Of a stretch of DNA of 64,000 nucleotides, positions 1 to 8,838 are shown in pieces. The translations under genes were made by a program, and so were the position numbers. The notes below the pieces were generated by a model, which saw nothing but the letters and a program-made list of their open reading frames with translations, ran no database searches and had not been told where the DNA came from. The first letter of the stretch is position 1. Each line of letters starts with the position of its first letter. Origin of the DNA: Streptosporangium canum (GTDB lineage Bacteria; Actinomycetota; Actinomycetes; Streptosporangiales; Streptosporangiaceae); the NCBI RefSeq assembly GCF_900113865.1, contig NZ_FOQY01000023.1:1-64000 (forward strand), written 5' to 3'.

Positions 1-753
1 GGCGTGCCGGGGGTCGTCGCAGAAGGCCATGGACCGCTGGGGGGCGGGCCCGGCCAGCACGTTGAGGTAGTACAGGTCGTAGCCGGGGGCCGCCATCGAC
101 GGGCCGTGGTAGCCGTGCGGGACCAGCACCACGTCTCCGCCCGACACCTCGGCCAGCGTGTCGTGGGTGCCGTAGACCCGCTGGTAGCCGGGGCCGCCCT
201 CGAAGTAGTAGATCTCCTCCAGTACGGCCTCGCGCTCGGAGGCGGTGTCGTGCTTGTGCGGCGGGTAGGACGACCAGTTGCCGCCGGGGGTGAGCACCTC
301 GACCGCGACGAGCTTGTCGCAGTCGAAGGCGTCCGGGGCGCAGAAGTTGTTGACCTGGCGGCTGGCCTGGCCGGCGCCGCGCACCTCGACCGGGACCTCG
401 CGCGCCGGGCCGTACCGGACCGGGAAACTCCTGCTCGCACGGGCCGCGGGGAACGCGAAACGGCCCGTGCCGGTGATCCGGGCGGTCGCGCCGACGGGCA
501 GGTAGGCGAAGTCGCTGACCGCGTGGAAGACCGAGGTCCGGCCGTGCAACGTGAGCCGCACCCCGTCGCACTCGACCTCGCACGAGCCCGACAGGGGCAG
601 GACCAGCATCTCCTCGTCACCGGTGGTGAACTCCACGCTCTCGCCGGACAGGCAGAGCAGGCGGAGCCCGGCGTAGGCCCACCCGGCCGACTCGGGAGTG
701 ACGAACAGCGCCCACGGGGCCAGGGCCGTGCTGCCCGCGGGGATGAGGGTCAT
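1..753 (-). CDS. iolB: 5-deoxy-glucuronate isomerase IolB (3' end cut by window)
   Basis: Converts 5-deoxy-glucuronate to 5-dehydro-2-deoxy-gluconate in cytoplasmic myo-inositol breakdown. The 251 visible codons match the IolB/KduI cupin family along their length, including VTPESAGWAYAGLR near the start, the block VEVLTPGGNWSSYPPHKHD with metal-binding histidines, and GDVVLVPHGYHGPSMAAPGYD. Only a few C-terminal residues should lie beyond position 1. The ATG at 753-751 is preceded by a strong GAGGAGGAG ribosome site. It is the last visible gene of the minus-strand iol operon, 67 bases after the iolC/aldolase remnant. It looks intact although two upstream steps of the pathway are broken. Confidence 0.93.
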   Translation of the reverse strand, partial: MTLIPAGSTALAPWALFVTPESAGWAYAGLRLLCLSGESVEFTTGDEEMLVLPLSGSCEVECDGVRLTLHGRTSVFHAVSDFAYLPVGATARITGTGRFAFPAARASRSFPVRYGPAREVPVEVRGAGQASRQVNNFCAPDAFDCDKLVAVEVLTPGGNWSSYPPHKHDTASEREAVLEEIYYFEGGPGYQRVYGTHDTLAEVSGGDVVLVPHGYHGPSMAAPGYDLYYLNVLAGPAPQRSMAFCDDPRHA

Positions 754-820
754 GGCCTCTCCTCCTCTCGCGGCCCGTCGAGACGTGACGTTCCAGCACT
801 GTGCCTGCCCGATCGCTCGC

Positions 821-1027
821 TCAAGCCACCTCCAGCATCGCCGCGCCGGTGTCGACGGCCGCTGCCACGCCGTCATCGGAGGGATACCGCAACGCGCGGC
901 CGACCACAAGCCCCCGCACCCCGGGAAGCCCGAGTGCTTCGCGCCAGGCGGTGCGTGCCCGTCGGGCAGTGTCCCCGGGGTCGCCGCCGTCCACCCCCGT
1001 CCGGCCCATGGCCAGGACCTCGATCAT
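821..1027 (-). pseudogene. Fused remnant of iolC and the Cgl0159-type aldolase gene
   Basis: A 68-codon open frame. Its first 13 residues (MIEVLAMGRTGVD) look like the N-terminus of 5-dehydro-2-deoxygluconokinase IolC, whose relatives begin with a similar 'MGR-GVDLYP' stretch. From residue 14 on it looks like the C-terminus of the DeoC-like (Cgl0159) aldolase normally encoded just after iolC (GVRGLVVGRALRYP, then VAAAVDTGA). I infer a deletion of roughly 1.7 kb that removed almost all of both genes and kept the frame. ATGA overlap with the iolE stop preserves translational coupling. The product keeps no kinase or aldolase active site. An authentic tiny protein is the alternative, but the two-ended match makes a deletion scar more likely. 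Confidence 0.75.
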
Positions 1028-1911
1028 GCCGGCCCGGGGAACCGCTCGTCCCGACCGCCCACGAGCCCCCGCAGGTACGCCAGGCTCTCGCGGACGTTCT
1101 CCCCGGGGCCGTCGTCGTCGCCGGGGCCGAGGACGACGTCCTGCTCCATGACGTACCAGCCCGCGTATCCGGCGGCTCCCAGGCCGGCGACGATGCCGGG
1201 GACGTCCACGTCGCCGCGGCCGAGCGGGCGGTAGATCCCCGCCTTCACGGCCTCGGTGTAGGACAGCTCGCCGGCCCTGACCCGCCCGGCGAGGGCGGCG
1301 TCGACGTCCTTGAGGTGGACGTGCGCGACACGGCCCGCGGCGCGGGTGACCAGCTCCGCGGGGTCGGTGCCGCCGATGAGCAGGTGGCCGGTGTCCAGGC
1401 AGAGCGGGACCGCGCTGCCGTCGAGCACCCGGTCCACCTCCTCGGGATTCTCCACCATGGTCCCCACGTGCGGGTGCAGCGTGACCGTGCGGCCGAACTC
1501 CTTGGCGTTCTTGAGGATCCGGCGCAGGTTGGTCAGCAGGGTCTTCCAGCCGCTCGCCGCCAGGGCGGGCCTGGCGTCGTAGCTCTCGCCGCCGGTGGAC
1601 GCGGCCAGCACGACCACCTCCACATCGCCGTCCCTGAAGGCGCGCATGGCGGCCCGGACCTCCGGGAGCGGGTCGTGGTGGGGGTCGTGCAGGACCACGG
1701 GGACGAAGCCGCCGACCGCGCGCAGGCCGTACCCGTCGAGCAGGGAGCGGCAGCGCGACGGCGAGGGCGGCAGGAAGCCCTGGGGTCCCAGCTCGGTGGC
1801 GGTGAGGCCCAGCTCCCGCATCTCGGCGAGCACCTGGGAGCGGTCGAGCTGGCGGCCCCAGCCGGGGACCTCGCACACGCCCCAGGAGATGGGGGCACCG
1901 GCCGTCTTCAA
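1024..1911 (-). CDS. iolE: Myo-inosose-2 dehydratase IolE
   Basis: Dehydrates scyllo-inosose to 3D-trihydroxycyclohexane-1,2-dione, the second step of inositol catabolism. The 295 residues form a full-length AP-endonuclease-2-like TIM barrel starting MKTAGAPISWGVCEVPGWG, a hallmark of IolE. Likely metal ligands are in TLHPHVGTMVENPEEV, PLCLDTGHLLIGG and VAHVHLKDVD. The TTG at 1911-1909 is the start: it gives the family N-terminus and overlaps the iolG-remnant stop as TTGA. The last codons overlap the next start as ATGA. The gene looks intact, but its substrate supplier (iolG) is truncated here. Confidence 0.95.
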   Translation of the reverse strand: MKTAGAPISWGVCEVPGWGRQLDRSQVLAEMRELGLTATELGPQGFLPPSPSRCRSLLDGYGLRAVGGFVPVVLHDPHHDPLPEVRAAMRAFRDGDVEVVVLAASTGGESYDARPALAASGWKTLLTNLRRILKNAKEFGRTVTLHPHVGTMVENPEEVDRVLDGSAVPLCLDTGHLLIGGTDPAELVTRAAGRVAHVHLKDVDAALAGRVRAGELSYTEAVKAGIYRPLGRGDVDVPGIVAGLGAAGYAGWYVMEQDVVLGPGDDDGPGENVRESLAYLRGLVGGRDERFPGPA

Positions 1912-2246
1912 CTGATTACCTCCGCTGTGCGTACCGGACGTCCTTCGTGCCTGGAGAGCTCGGCGGCCTCCGCGAGGTGGAGCGCGGCCAGGGCGTCCTC
2001 GACTGTGCAGGAACTGTCCGTCTCCCCGCGCGCGGCGCCGGGAAACGCGCGCATCTCCGCGATGTGGGCGGCGTCGAACCTGGTGACGAAGTCCGGCCGT
2101 GGTTCGCCGGGTGGCTGCGGGCCCTCGGCCGCCCGCGCGGCGTCCGCGTCGGCCACCACCAGCTCGTCGACCCAGGGGTGCGCGGCCGGCGTCGCGGCGT
2201 GGAATGCCCCGATCCGGCCAATTCCCAGCAGACCAACACGCATCAT
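1908..2246 (-). pseudogene. iolG: Internally deleted inositol 2-dehydrogenase (iolG remnant)
   Basis: A 112-codon frame, against about 335 in intact Gfo/Idh/MocA inositol dehydrogenases. Residues 1-41 carry the Rossmann start (VGLLGIGRIGAFHAAT, then ELVVADADAARAAE). Residues from about 51 match the extreme C-terminus of IolG (DFVTRFDAAHIAEMRAF, CTVEDALAAL, EGRPVR). They are joined by a short PQPPGEPRP-like bridge. About 220 middle residues are missing, including the catalytic Lys region (EKP) and the substrate-binding domain, yet the frame is kept. It is first in the operon and has a good ribosome site (CGGAGGC). ATG codons at 2246 and 2243 are both possible starts. It should be catalytically dead. 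Confidence 0.82.
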
Positions 2247-2276
2247 GCCTCCGAGGGAGATAGCGGCTGGTCTCCA

Positions 2277-2339
2277 GTTCTAAGCGAAGAGATCGGAAGC
2301 CGTCAAGGCTTTGTCAGGACATACGGATGATCTATCATC
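2277..2339 (-). promoter_or_regulatory. Promoter of the iol operon with adjacent palindrome
   Basis: Read on the minus strand, TTGACG (2306-2301) and TAGAAC (2282-2277) are separated by 18 bases, a good sigma-70-like arrangement 31 bases upstream of the first iolG ATG. Upstream lies the inverted repeat GATGAT-CT-ATCATC at 2326-2339, a plausible regulator site. Assignment to an inositol regulator is inference. Confidence 0.5.
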
Positions 2340-2359
2340 TGCGGCGCGGAGCCTCGCCG

Positions 2360-3793
2360 TCAGCGCCGCAGCCCGGCCGCGAAAGCGCGGATGGCCTGGT
2401 CGGCGCGGTGGACGGGGAGGCGGGCGAAGCCCATGACCAGGGCGGGCGGTCCCGGGGTGCCGCGCATCGCCCCCACCGGCTCGGCGGCGAGGCCGCACGC
2501 ATGGGCCGCCTCGGCGGCCTGCGGCTCGTCGCAGCCGCCGGGGAGTTCGGCGAACAGGTGCAACCCGGCGGAGACGCCGTGCACCCTGACCGCGGGGAGG
2601 TGCTCGGCCAGTGCCCGCACGAACGCGTCGCGCCGGGCGCGGTACTCCCGGCGCATCCTCCTCAGGTGCCGGTCGTAGCCGCCGTTGCCGATGAAGTCCG
2701 CCAGCGCGTACTGCTCCAGGACCGGCGAGCCCAGATCCAGCTCGCCGCGGGCCCGCCGTACCGACTCGGCGATCTCCGGCGGGGCCACCACCCAGCCCAG
2801 CCGGAGCCCCGGGGCGAGGGACTTGCTCACGCTGCCCGCCAGGACCACCCGGCCGGGGGCGAGCCCCTGCAGGCAGCCCACCGGGTCGCGGTCGAACCGG
2901 AACTCCGCGTCGTAGTCGTCCTCAAGGATCGTCGCGCCGGTCCCGGCGGCCCACTCGATCAGCTCGGCGCGGCGGCGGGGGGAGAGCACCACTCCGGTGG
3001 GGTACTGGTGGGCGGGGGTCAGCAGCACCGCCCGCACCCCGGTCGCGGCCAGGGCCCCGACGTCGACGCCCTCCCCGTCCACCGGGACCGCGACCGGGTC
3101 GGCCCCCGCCGCGCGGAGCAGCGGGAGCTGGCGGCCGCTGGTCGGGTCCTCGACGGCCAGCCGGATCCGGCCGGGGGGCGCGAGGCGGTCGACGGACCGG
3201 TTCGGGTCGTGGCCGGCCCGGCCCTCGGGGAGCTGCCCGGCGAGCGCCCGGACCGTGAGGCTCAGCCCCTGGGCCACCCCACCCACGATCACGATGTCGT
3301 CGGGGCCGGCGTCCGCCGCGCGGACCCTCCGCAGATAGCCGGCCAGCTCCTCGCGCAGGCCCGGGACGCCGCCGGGGTCGCCGTAGTCCAACGCGTCGGC
3401 GGGCAGGGTCGCCAGGGCCCGCCTGATCGAGGCGAGCCACCGCTCGCGCGGGAAGGCGCTCAGGTCGGGGGTCGTGGAGCGGCGTCCGTAGTACGGCTCG
3501 CCGCCGGGCACCAGGGGGTCGCGCAGGGGCGTGCCCGGGAGTCGGCTCGCCGCCGGGGCCACGCTGGTGCCCACGCCGACCCGGGAGATCAGCAGTCCCT
3601 CCGCGACGAGCTGCTCGTATGCCTCCACGACCACGCCGCGCGACAGCCCCAGGTCCCTGGCCAGCTCCCTGCTGGCGGGCAGCCGCTCGCCGGCCGGGAG
3701 CCTGCCCCGCCGTACGGCCTCCCGGAGCTCGCGGGCGATCTGCCCGGCGATCCCACCCGCCGCCCGGTCGACCACCAGATGCAGATCGGCCAA
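2360..3793 (-). CDS. MocR/PdxR-type regulator (GntR HTH fused to aminotransferase fold)
   Basis: A transcription factor of about 477 residues. A GntR winged-helix domain at about residues 10-80 (GQIARELREAVRRGRLPAGERLPASRELARDL is its conserved block) is joined to a fold-type I aminotransferase-like domain that usually binds PLP as ligand. The PLP-lysine region reads VVLAGSVSKSLAPGLRLGWV, and the aspartate loop ILEDDYDAEFRFD is intact. The TTG at 3793-3791 is chosen because GAGGACC lies just upstream and the HTH begins right after it. It is divergent from an EamA exporter and is probably its regulator. Confidence 0.88.
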   Translation of the reverse strand: MADLHLVVDRAAGGIAGQIARELREAVRRGRLPAGERLPASRELARDLGLSRGVVVEAYEQLVAEGLLISRVGVGTSVAPAASRLPGTPLRDPLVPGGEPYYGRRSTTPDLSAFPRERWLASIRRALATLPADALDYGDPGGVPGLREELAGYLRRVRAADAGPDDIVIVGGVAQGLSLTVRALAGQLPEGRAGHDPNRSVDRLAPPGRIRLAVEDPTSGRQLPLLRAAGADPVAVPVDGEGVDVGALAATGVRAVLLTPAHQYPTGVVLSPRRRAELIEWAAGTGATILEDDYDAEFRFDRDPVGCLQGLAPGRVVLAGSVSKSLAPGLRLGWVVAPPEIAESVRRARGELDLGSPVLEQYALADFIGNGGYDRHLRRMRREYRARRDAFVRALAEHLPAVRVHGVSAGLHLFAELPGGCDEPQAAEAAHACGLAAEPVGAMRGTPGPPALVMGFARLPVHRADQAIRAFAAGLRR

Positions 3794-3842
3794 TTGGTCC
3801 TCTTTTTCAGCGCTCGATTGGACCCTGTACGGGAACCATTGG
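3793..3842. promoter_or_regulatory. Direct repeats between the MocR gene and the EamA gene
   Basis: ATTGGTCC (3793-3800), ATTGGACC (3817-3824) and a third core ATTGG (3838-3842) lie in the same orientation, about 24 and 21 bases apart, between the divergent starts. MocR-type proteins are known to bind direct repeats spaced by about two helical turns, so this is the likely operator. The first copy overlaps the TTG start of the regulator, suggesting autoregulation. Confidence 0.5.
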
Positions 3843-3851
3843 CTTCCTAGC

Positions 3852-4862
3852 ATGGCCGACATGAGGACAGATGTCAGTATCGCCGCCCCTCCGTCGCGGA
3901 TCCGAGGCCTGAGCCAGGCGGCGGGGGCCATGTTCCTGGTCGGCACCCTGGCCGGGGTCTCCGGCGTGATCCAGGATTACCCGGTCTACGGCGGTCAGGC
4001 CCTCCGCTACCTGCTCGCCGCCGCCATCCTGCTCGCCGTCGCCCGGCTCGCCGGCCTGCGGGCCGTACGGCTCACAGCCCGCGAGGGCGCGCTGCTGGCC
4101 GCGCTGTCGCTGTTCGGACTTGTGATCTTCAACGTCTGCGTGATCGAGGCCACCCGGCACGGCGGCCCCGCCCTGGTCGGCACCGTGCTCGGCACCGTCC
4201 CGCTGGCGCTGGCGCTGCTCGGCGGCCGGCCCTCCCCCCGCGTCCTGGGAGCGGCGGCGGTGGTGGTGGCCGGGGCGACGCTGGCCACCGGGCTGGGCAG
4301 CGGCGACCTGCCGGGGCTGATGTGGTCGCTGGGCGCGCTGTTCTGCGAGCTCTGCTTCTCGCTGCTGGCCATCCCGCTGCTGCCCAAGCTGGGGGCGGTC
4401 CGCGTCTCGGCCTACTCGGCCGCGCTGGCCGTGCCGCTGCTGGCCGTCACCGGCCTGCTCCTGGACGGCACCGCGATGCTGCGCGTGCCGACCCTCCCCG
4501 AGGCCCTGGGCCTCGGCTACCAGTCGGTGATCGTGACCACCGTCGCCTTCTTCCTCTGGTACGACGCGCTGCCCCGGATCGGCGCCGCGACCGCGGGGCT
4601 GTTCGCCGGGCTGATCCCGGTCGGCGCCATCGCCACCGGAGCGGTCCTCGGCCTGGGCACGCCGTCGGCGCCCGACCTGCTCGGAGCCGCCCTGGTGGTC
4701 GCCGGGATCGTCATCGGACTCAGTGCGGCTGGTCCGCCTGCGACTGCGACTGCGGCAGGCTCGCCCGCTGCTGGGGGACGTCAACCTGCTGCTGGGGCAG
4801 GTTCACCGGCGGCTCCGGCCAGCTCACCGGCCACTGGGGCGTCTGGCCGTCGATCTCCCTGA
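3852..4862 (+). CDS. EamA/DMT-family transporter
   Basis: An inner-membrane drug/metabolite exporter, 336 codons, with about ten hydrophobic segments between residues 25 and 285 in two EamA halves. The ATG at 3852 (a second in-frame ATG is at 3861) lies right after the operator region and lacks a clear ribosome site. The last 50 or so residues after IVIGLSAAG are an Ala/Pro/Gly run with no family match. This tail overlaps about 140 bases of the convergent gene 4720-4974, so the original stop was probably lost. The substrate is unknown; neighbouring MocR regulators often control amino-acid or metabolite efflux. Confidence 0.85.
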   Translation: MADMRTDVSIAAPPSRIRGLSQAAGAMFLVGTLAGVSGVIQDYPVYGGQALRYLLAAAILLAVARLAGLRAVRLTAREGALLAALSLFGLVIFNVCVIEATRHGGPALVGTVLGTVPLALALLGGRPSPRVLGAAAVVVAGATLATGLGSGDLPGLMWSLGALFCELCFSLLAIPLLPKLGAVRVSAYSAALAVPLLAVTGLLLDGTAMLRVPTLPEALGLGYQSVIVTTVAFFLWYDALPRIGAATAGLFAGLIPVGAIATGAVLGLGTPSAPDLLGAALVVAGIVIGLSAAGPPATATAAGSPAAGGRQPAAGAGSPAAPASSPATGASGRRSP

Positions 4863-4974
4863 TGTTTCTGAGCGTGAGGATGATCAACGAGGCGGTCAGT
4901 CCGACGATCACGACAACCGCGATTATCGCGATCATGACGATATTGCTGCTCATGATGGTGTTGGCGGCGTCCAT
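4720..4974 (-). CDS. Small single-pass membrane protein, unknown function
   Basis: 84 residues starting MDAANTIMSSN at an ATG with GGAGGGCACC directly upstream. One transmembrane helix covers about residues 11-33 (IVMIAIIAVVVIVGLTASLII). A Pro/Gln-rich tail follows (PQWPVSWPEPPVNLPQQQ, then VDVPQQRASLPQSQ). I do not recognise the family. The gene converges on the EamA transporter and the two overlap by about 140 bases. The ribosome site and the plausible helix favour it as a real gene. Confidence 0.68.
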   Translation of the reverse strand: MDAANTIMSSNIVMIAIIAVVVIVGLTASLIILTLRNIREIDGQTPQWPVSWPEPPVNLPQQQVDVPQQRASLPQSQSQADQPH

Positions 4975-5228
4975 GGTGCCCTCCGGCTTCCGCCTGATGT
5001 GTAACCCGGTCCTTTTCCAGCTTCCTCTGTGTCTTCGGACATATGGGGACAATGGACGCCATGGGCACCTAATGCTTATCCCAAATACTGATTTTTCAGC
5101 TCATAACACCCCGACACCTGTGCCGTGGCGAGCTACCCGCCCCCTCCCCGACCGCGACAGCCGAGCGCGACGGGGAGGCCGTACCCTCTAGGAGGACCGA
5201 AGGCCCCCGGCACGGAGGATCGAAGACG

Positions 5229-6881
<1,653 letters not shown>

Positions 6882-6886
6882 CCCGC

Positions 6887-6912
6887 GGGCCACGGCCGGT
6901 GGGCCGTGGCCC
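6887..6912 (+). terminator. Hairpin terminator after fumarase
   Basis: Perfect 11-bp stem GGGCCACGGCC (6887-6897) / GGCCGTGGCCC (6902-6912) with a 4-base loop, six bases after the fumarase stop. There is no T-run, as is usual for GC-rich actinomycete terminators. It lies just upstream of the next start, so it may also reduce read-through into that gene. Confidence 0.7.
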
Positions 6913-6937
6913 GTCCACCGCGAGGTTGAATGGCGGG

Positions 6938-7351
6938 ATGGACGAGCTCCAGGCCCGCGCCCGGTTCCGGGACGCCCGGGTCGCCCGGCTGGCCACGGCC
7001 GACGCCCGCGGCAGGCCCCACCTGGTGCCCGTCACCTTCGACCTGGACGGCGACACGGTCGCCTTCGCGGTCGATCACAAGCCCAAACGCACGACGGACC
7101 TCCGTCGCCTGCGCAACATCGCGGCCAATGACCGGGTCTGCCTGCTGGTGGACCACTACGACGACGACTGGACGCGGCTGTGGTGGGTCCGCGCGGACGG
7201 GAGGGCCCGGGTCGCCGGGGACGGCGCGGACCGGGAACGGGCCCTCGCGCGTCTGGCGGAGCGCTACCCGCAGTACCGCGACCGCCCGCCCCGGGGCCCG
7301 GTGGTCCTGATCGCGGTGGAGTCCTGGACGGGCTGGTCCTACGAGGGGTAG
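6938..7351 (+). CDS. PPOX-class F420-dependent oxidoreductase (TIGR03668-like)
   Basis: 137 residues with the split beta-barrel of flavin/deazaflavin-binding PPOX proteins. Features are an N-terminal helix, ARLATADARGRPHLVPVTFDLDG, the core strand DTVAFAVDHKPKRTTDLRRLRNI, then VCLLVDHYDDDWTRLWWVRADG and the C-terminal VESWTGWSYEG typical of the TIGR03668 subgroup. It probably uses F420H2; the substrate is unknown. The start is the ATG at 6938, which matches the family N-terminus. It is separated from fumarase by a hairpin, so it is likely expressed independently. Confidence 0.85.
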   Translation: MDELQARARFRDARVARLATADARGRPHLVPVTFDLDGDTVAFAVDHKPKRTTDLRRLRNIAANDRVCLLVDHYDDDWTRLWWVRADGRARVAGDGADRERALARLAERYPQYRDRPPRGPVVLIAVESWTGWSYEG

Positions 7352-7400
7352 ACGTGCCCCGCGTCCAGCCGGGCCCGCCGGTCCGGAAGGCGTGGTCGCC

Positions 7401-7469
7401 GGAGGGGTCGACGGACGTCCCACCGCCTCGACATACGGAGGGGTCGACGGACGTCTCCCGCCTCGACAT
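7401..7469. repeat. Two-copy direct repeat in spacer
   Basis: GGAGGGGTCGACGGACGTC occurs at 7401 and 7437, each followed by a CCGCCTCGACAT block, so a unit of about 36 bp is duplicated between the convergent oxidoreductase and acetyltransferase genes. No coding frame or hairpin explains it. It resembles the other minisatellite-like duplications in this window. Confidence 0.7.
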
Positions 7470-7491
7470 GACGGTCCGGGATGTGCGGGGG

Positions 7492-8007
7492 TCAGGCGTC
7501 GGGTGAGAGGTAGATCCGGAAGGCGTCGCCGCCGACCGTGAACTCGCGGAGGCAGCTCCAGCCGAGACGTTCGTAGAGGCGGACGGCGGTGGTGGCCTTC
7601 GGCGAGGTGACCAGCCAGGAGCCGCCCGCGTCGGCGATGACGCGCCGGACCAGGGCGGCGCCGATGCCCTGCCCGGCGAAGCGGGGGTCGACCGCGACCT
7701 CGTGGACCTCGAAACGGGAGGTCAGGACCGACAGGTCGCCGACGGCGCCGGCGATGGGGAGGTAGAGGCGGTCGACCGGCCAGGGGTCCGGGGTCGGGAA
7801 GCCGTAGGTGAACCCGGCGGGCTCGCCGGCCAGATAGGCGACGTCGCAGCGGAAGCCGGACATCCGGGAGTGAGAGGCCAGCCGGCCGGTGAAGGCGTCG
7901 ATCTGGTCAGGGGTCTCGTGCCACGGCGGCGGTGCGAACGCCGCCGTGTAGACCGATCTCAACGCCGCGGTGGCAGGCACTCGATCGAACGTCAGCCCCA
8001 CAGCCAC
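7492..8007 (-). CDS. GNAT-family N-acetyltransferase
   Basis: 171 residues with the Gcn5-related acetyl-CoA-binding core FEVHEVAVDPRFAGQGIGAA followed by LVRRVIADAGGSW and the usual C-terminal AVRLYERLGWSC. Acceptor unknown. I place the start at GTG 8007-8005 because AGAGGGGGTCTC sits immediately upstream; an ATG nine codons earlier (8034) is the alternative. The gene is divergent from superoxide dismutase and shares a 150-bp promoter region that contains the Nur-like palindrome. Confidence 0.85.
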   Translation of the reverse strand: MAVGLTFDRVPATAALRSVYTAAFAPPPWHETPDQIDAFTGRLASHSRMSGFRCDVAYLAGEPAGFTYGFPTPDPWPVDRLYLPIAGAVGDLSVLTSRFEVHEVAVDPRFAGQGIGAALVRRVIADAGGSWLVTSPKATTAVRLYERLGWSCLREFTVGGDAFRIYLSPDA

Positions 8008-8051
8008 GAGACCCCCTCTGGACCAAACCGACATCTGCCATCATGAAGTAG

Positions 8052-8068
8052 TTGCGAGATATTCGCAA
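8052..8068. promoter_or_regulatory. Nur-like operator upstream of superoxide dismutase
   Basis: Perfect inverted repeat TTGCGA-N5-TCGCAA, 92 bases upstream of the sod start. Streptomyces Nur (nickel-responsive Fur family) represses the iron superoxide dismutase gene sodF through a TTGCAA-N5-TTGCAA type box, and this element fits that layout with a G for an A in each half. It may also influence the divergent acetyltransferase. Assignment to Nur is by pattern and context only. Confidence 0.6.
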
Positions 8069-8160
8069 TAACTGGGAGACCTAGGTCGCAAGACCGATGC
8101 AGATGCATGAAGGTTGCAATAGTGTCCGAAGGAGCAGTGATCAACGAGGAGGTAGACCCC

Positions 8161-8769
8161 ATGGGTGAGTACACCCTTCCGGATATGCCCTACGACTACG
8201 CGGCACTGGAGCCCGCGATCACCGGCGAGATCCTGGAGCTGCACCACTCCAAGCACCACGCCGCCTACGTCAAGGGCGCCAACGACACGCTGGAGCGGCT
8301 GGCCGAGGCCCGCGACAAGGGCGAGTTCGGCGGGCTGGTCGGGCTGGAGAAGACCTTCGCCTTCAACCTGTCCGGGCACGTGCTGCACTCGATCTTCTGG
8401 CAGAACCTCTCCCCCGACGGCGGCGACCGCCCCGACGGCGAGCTGTCCGCGGCGATCGACGAGCACTTCGGCTCGTTCGAGGCCTTCCAGAAGCAGCTCA
8501 CCACCGCCACGGCCGGCGTCCAGGGCTCCGGCTGGGGCATCCTGGCCTGGGAGCCGCTGTCGCGCCGCCTGGTGATCGAGCAGGTCTACGACCACCACGG
8601 CAACGTCGGGATGAACACCACCCCGCTGCTGGTCTTCGACGCCTGGGAGCACGCCTACTACCTGCAGTACCGCAACGTGCGCCCCGACTACGTCGAGAAG
8701 CTGTGGAGCCTCGTCAATTGGTCGGATGTCACTCAGCGTTTCTCAACTGTCACGAGCGCGAAAATCTGA
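8161..8769 (+). CDS. sodF: Superoxide dismutase, Fe/Mn family
   Basis: Dismutates superoxide. 202 residues starting [16 protein letters not shown] with a strong GAGGAGG site eight bases upstream; a longer frame from 8107 has no such signal. The metal ligands lie in [13 protein letters not shown] (first His), [13 protein letters not shown] (second His) and [13 protein letters not shown] (Asp and His). Iron and manganese forms cannot be separated by eye. The Nur-like palindrome upstream argues for the iron enzyme (SodF) that is repressed when nickel is available. Confidence 0.93.
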   Translation: MGEYTLPDMPYDYAALEPAITGEILELHHSKHHAAYVKGANDTLERLAEARDKGEFGGLVGLEKTFAFNLSGHVLHSIFWQNLSPDGGDRPDGELSAAIDEHFGSFEAFQKQLTTATAGVQGSGWGILAWEPLSRRLVIEQVYDHHGNVGMNTTPLLVFDAWEHAYYLQYRNVRPDYVEKLWSLVNWSDVTQRFSTVTSAKI

Positions 8770-8838
8770 CCGAAGAAGGCAAGAAGATTCGGCCCGGTCT
8801 CTACTGGTCGCATTACGCAAATCGGTAAGCTGCCCCAC

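Noticed and set aside
1908-2246. iolG as a genuine short dehydrogenase
   Set aside because: The catalytic and substrate-binding parts are missing while both ends match full-length IolG, so a deletion remnant fits better.
4-2283. A 759-codon plus-strand open frame across the iol region
   Set aside because: It is antisense to iolB, iolE and the remnants, has Val/Gly/Arg-biased shadow composition and no family motif.
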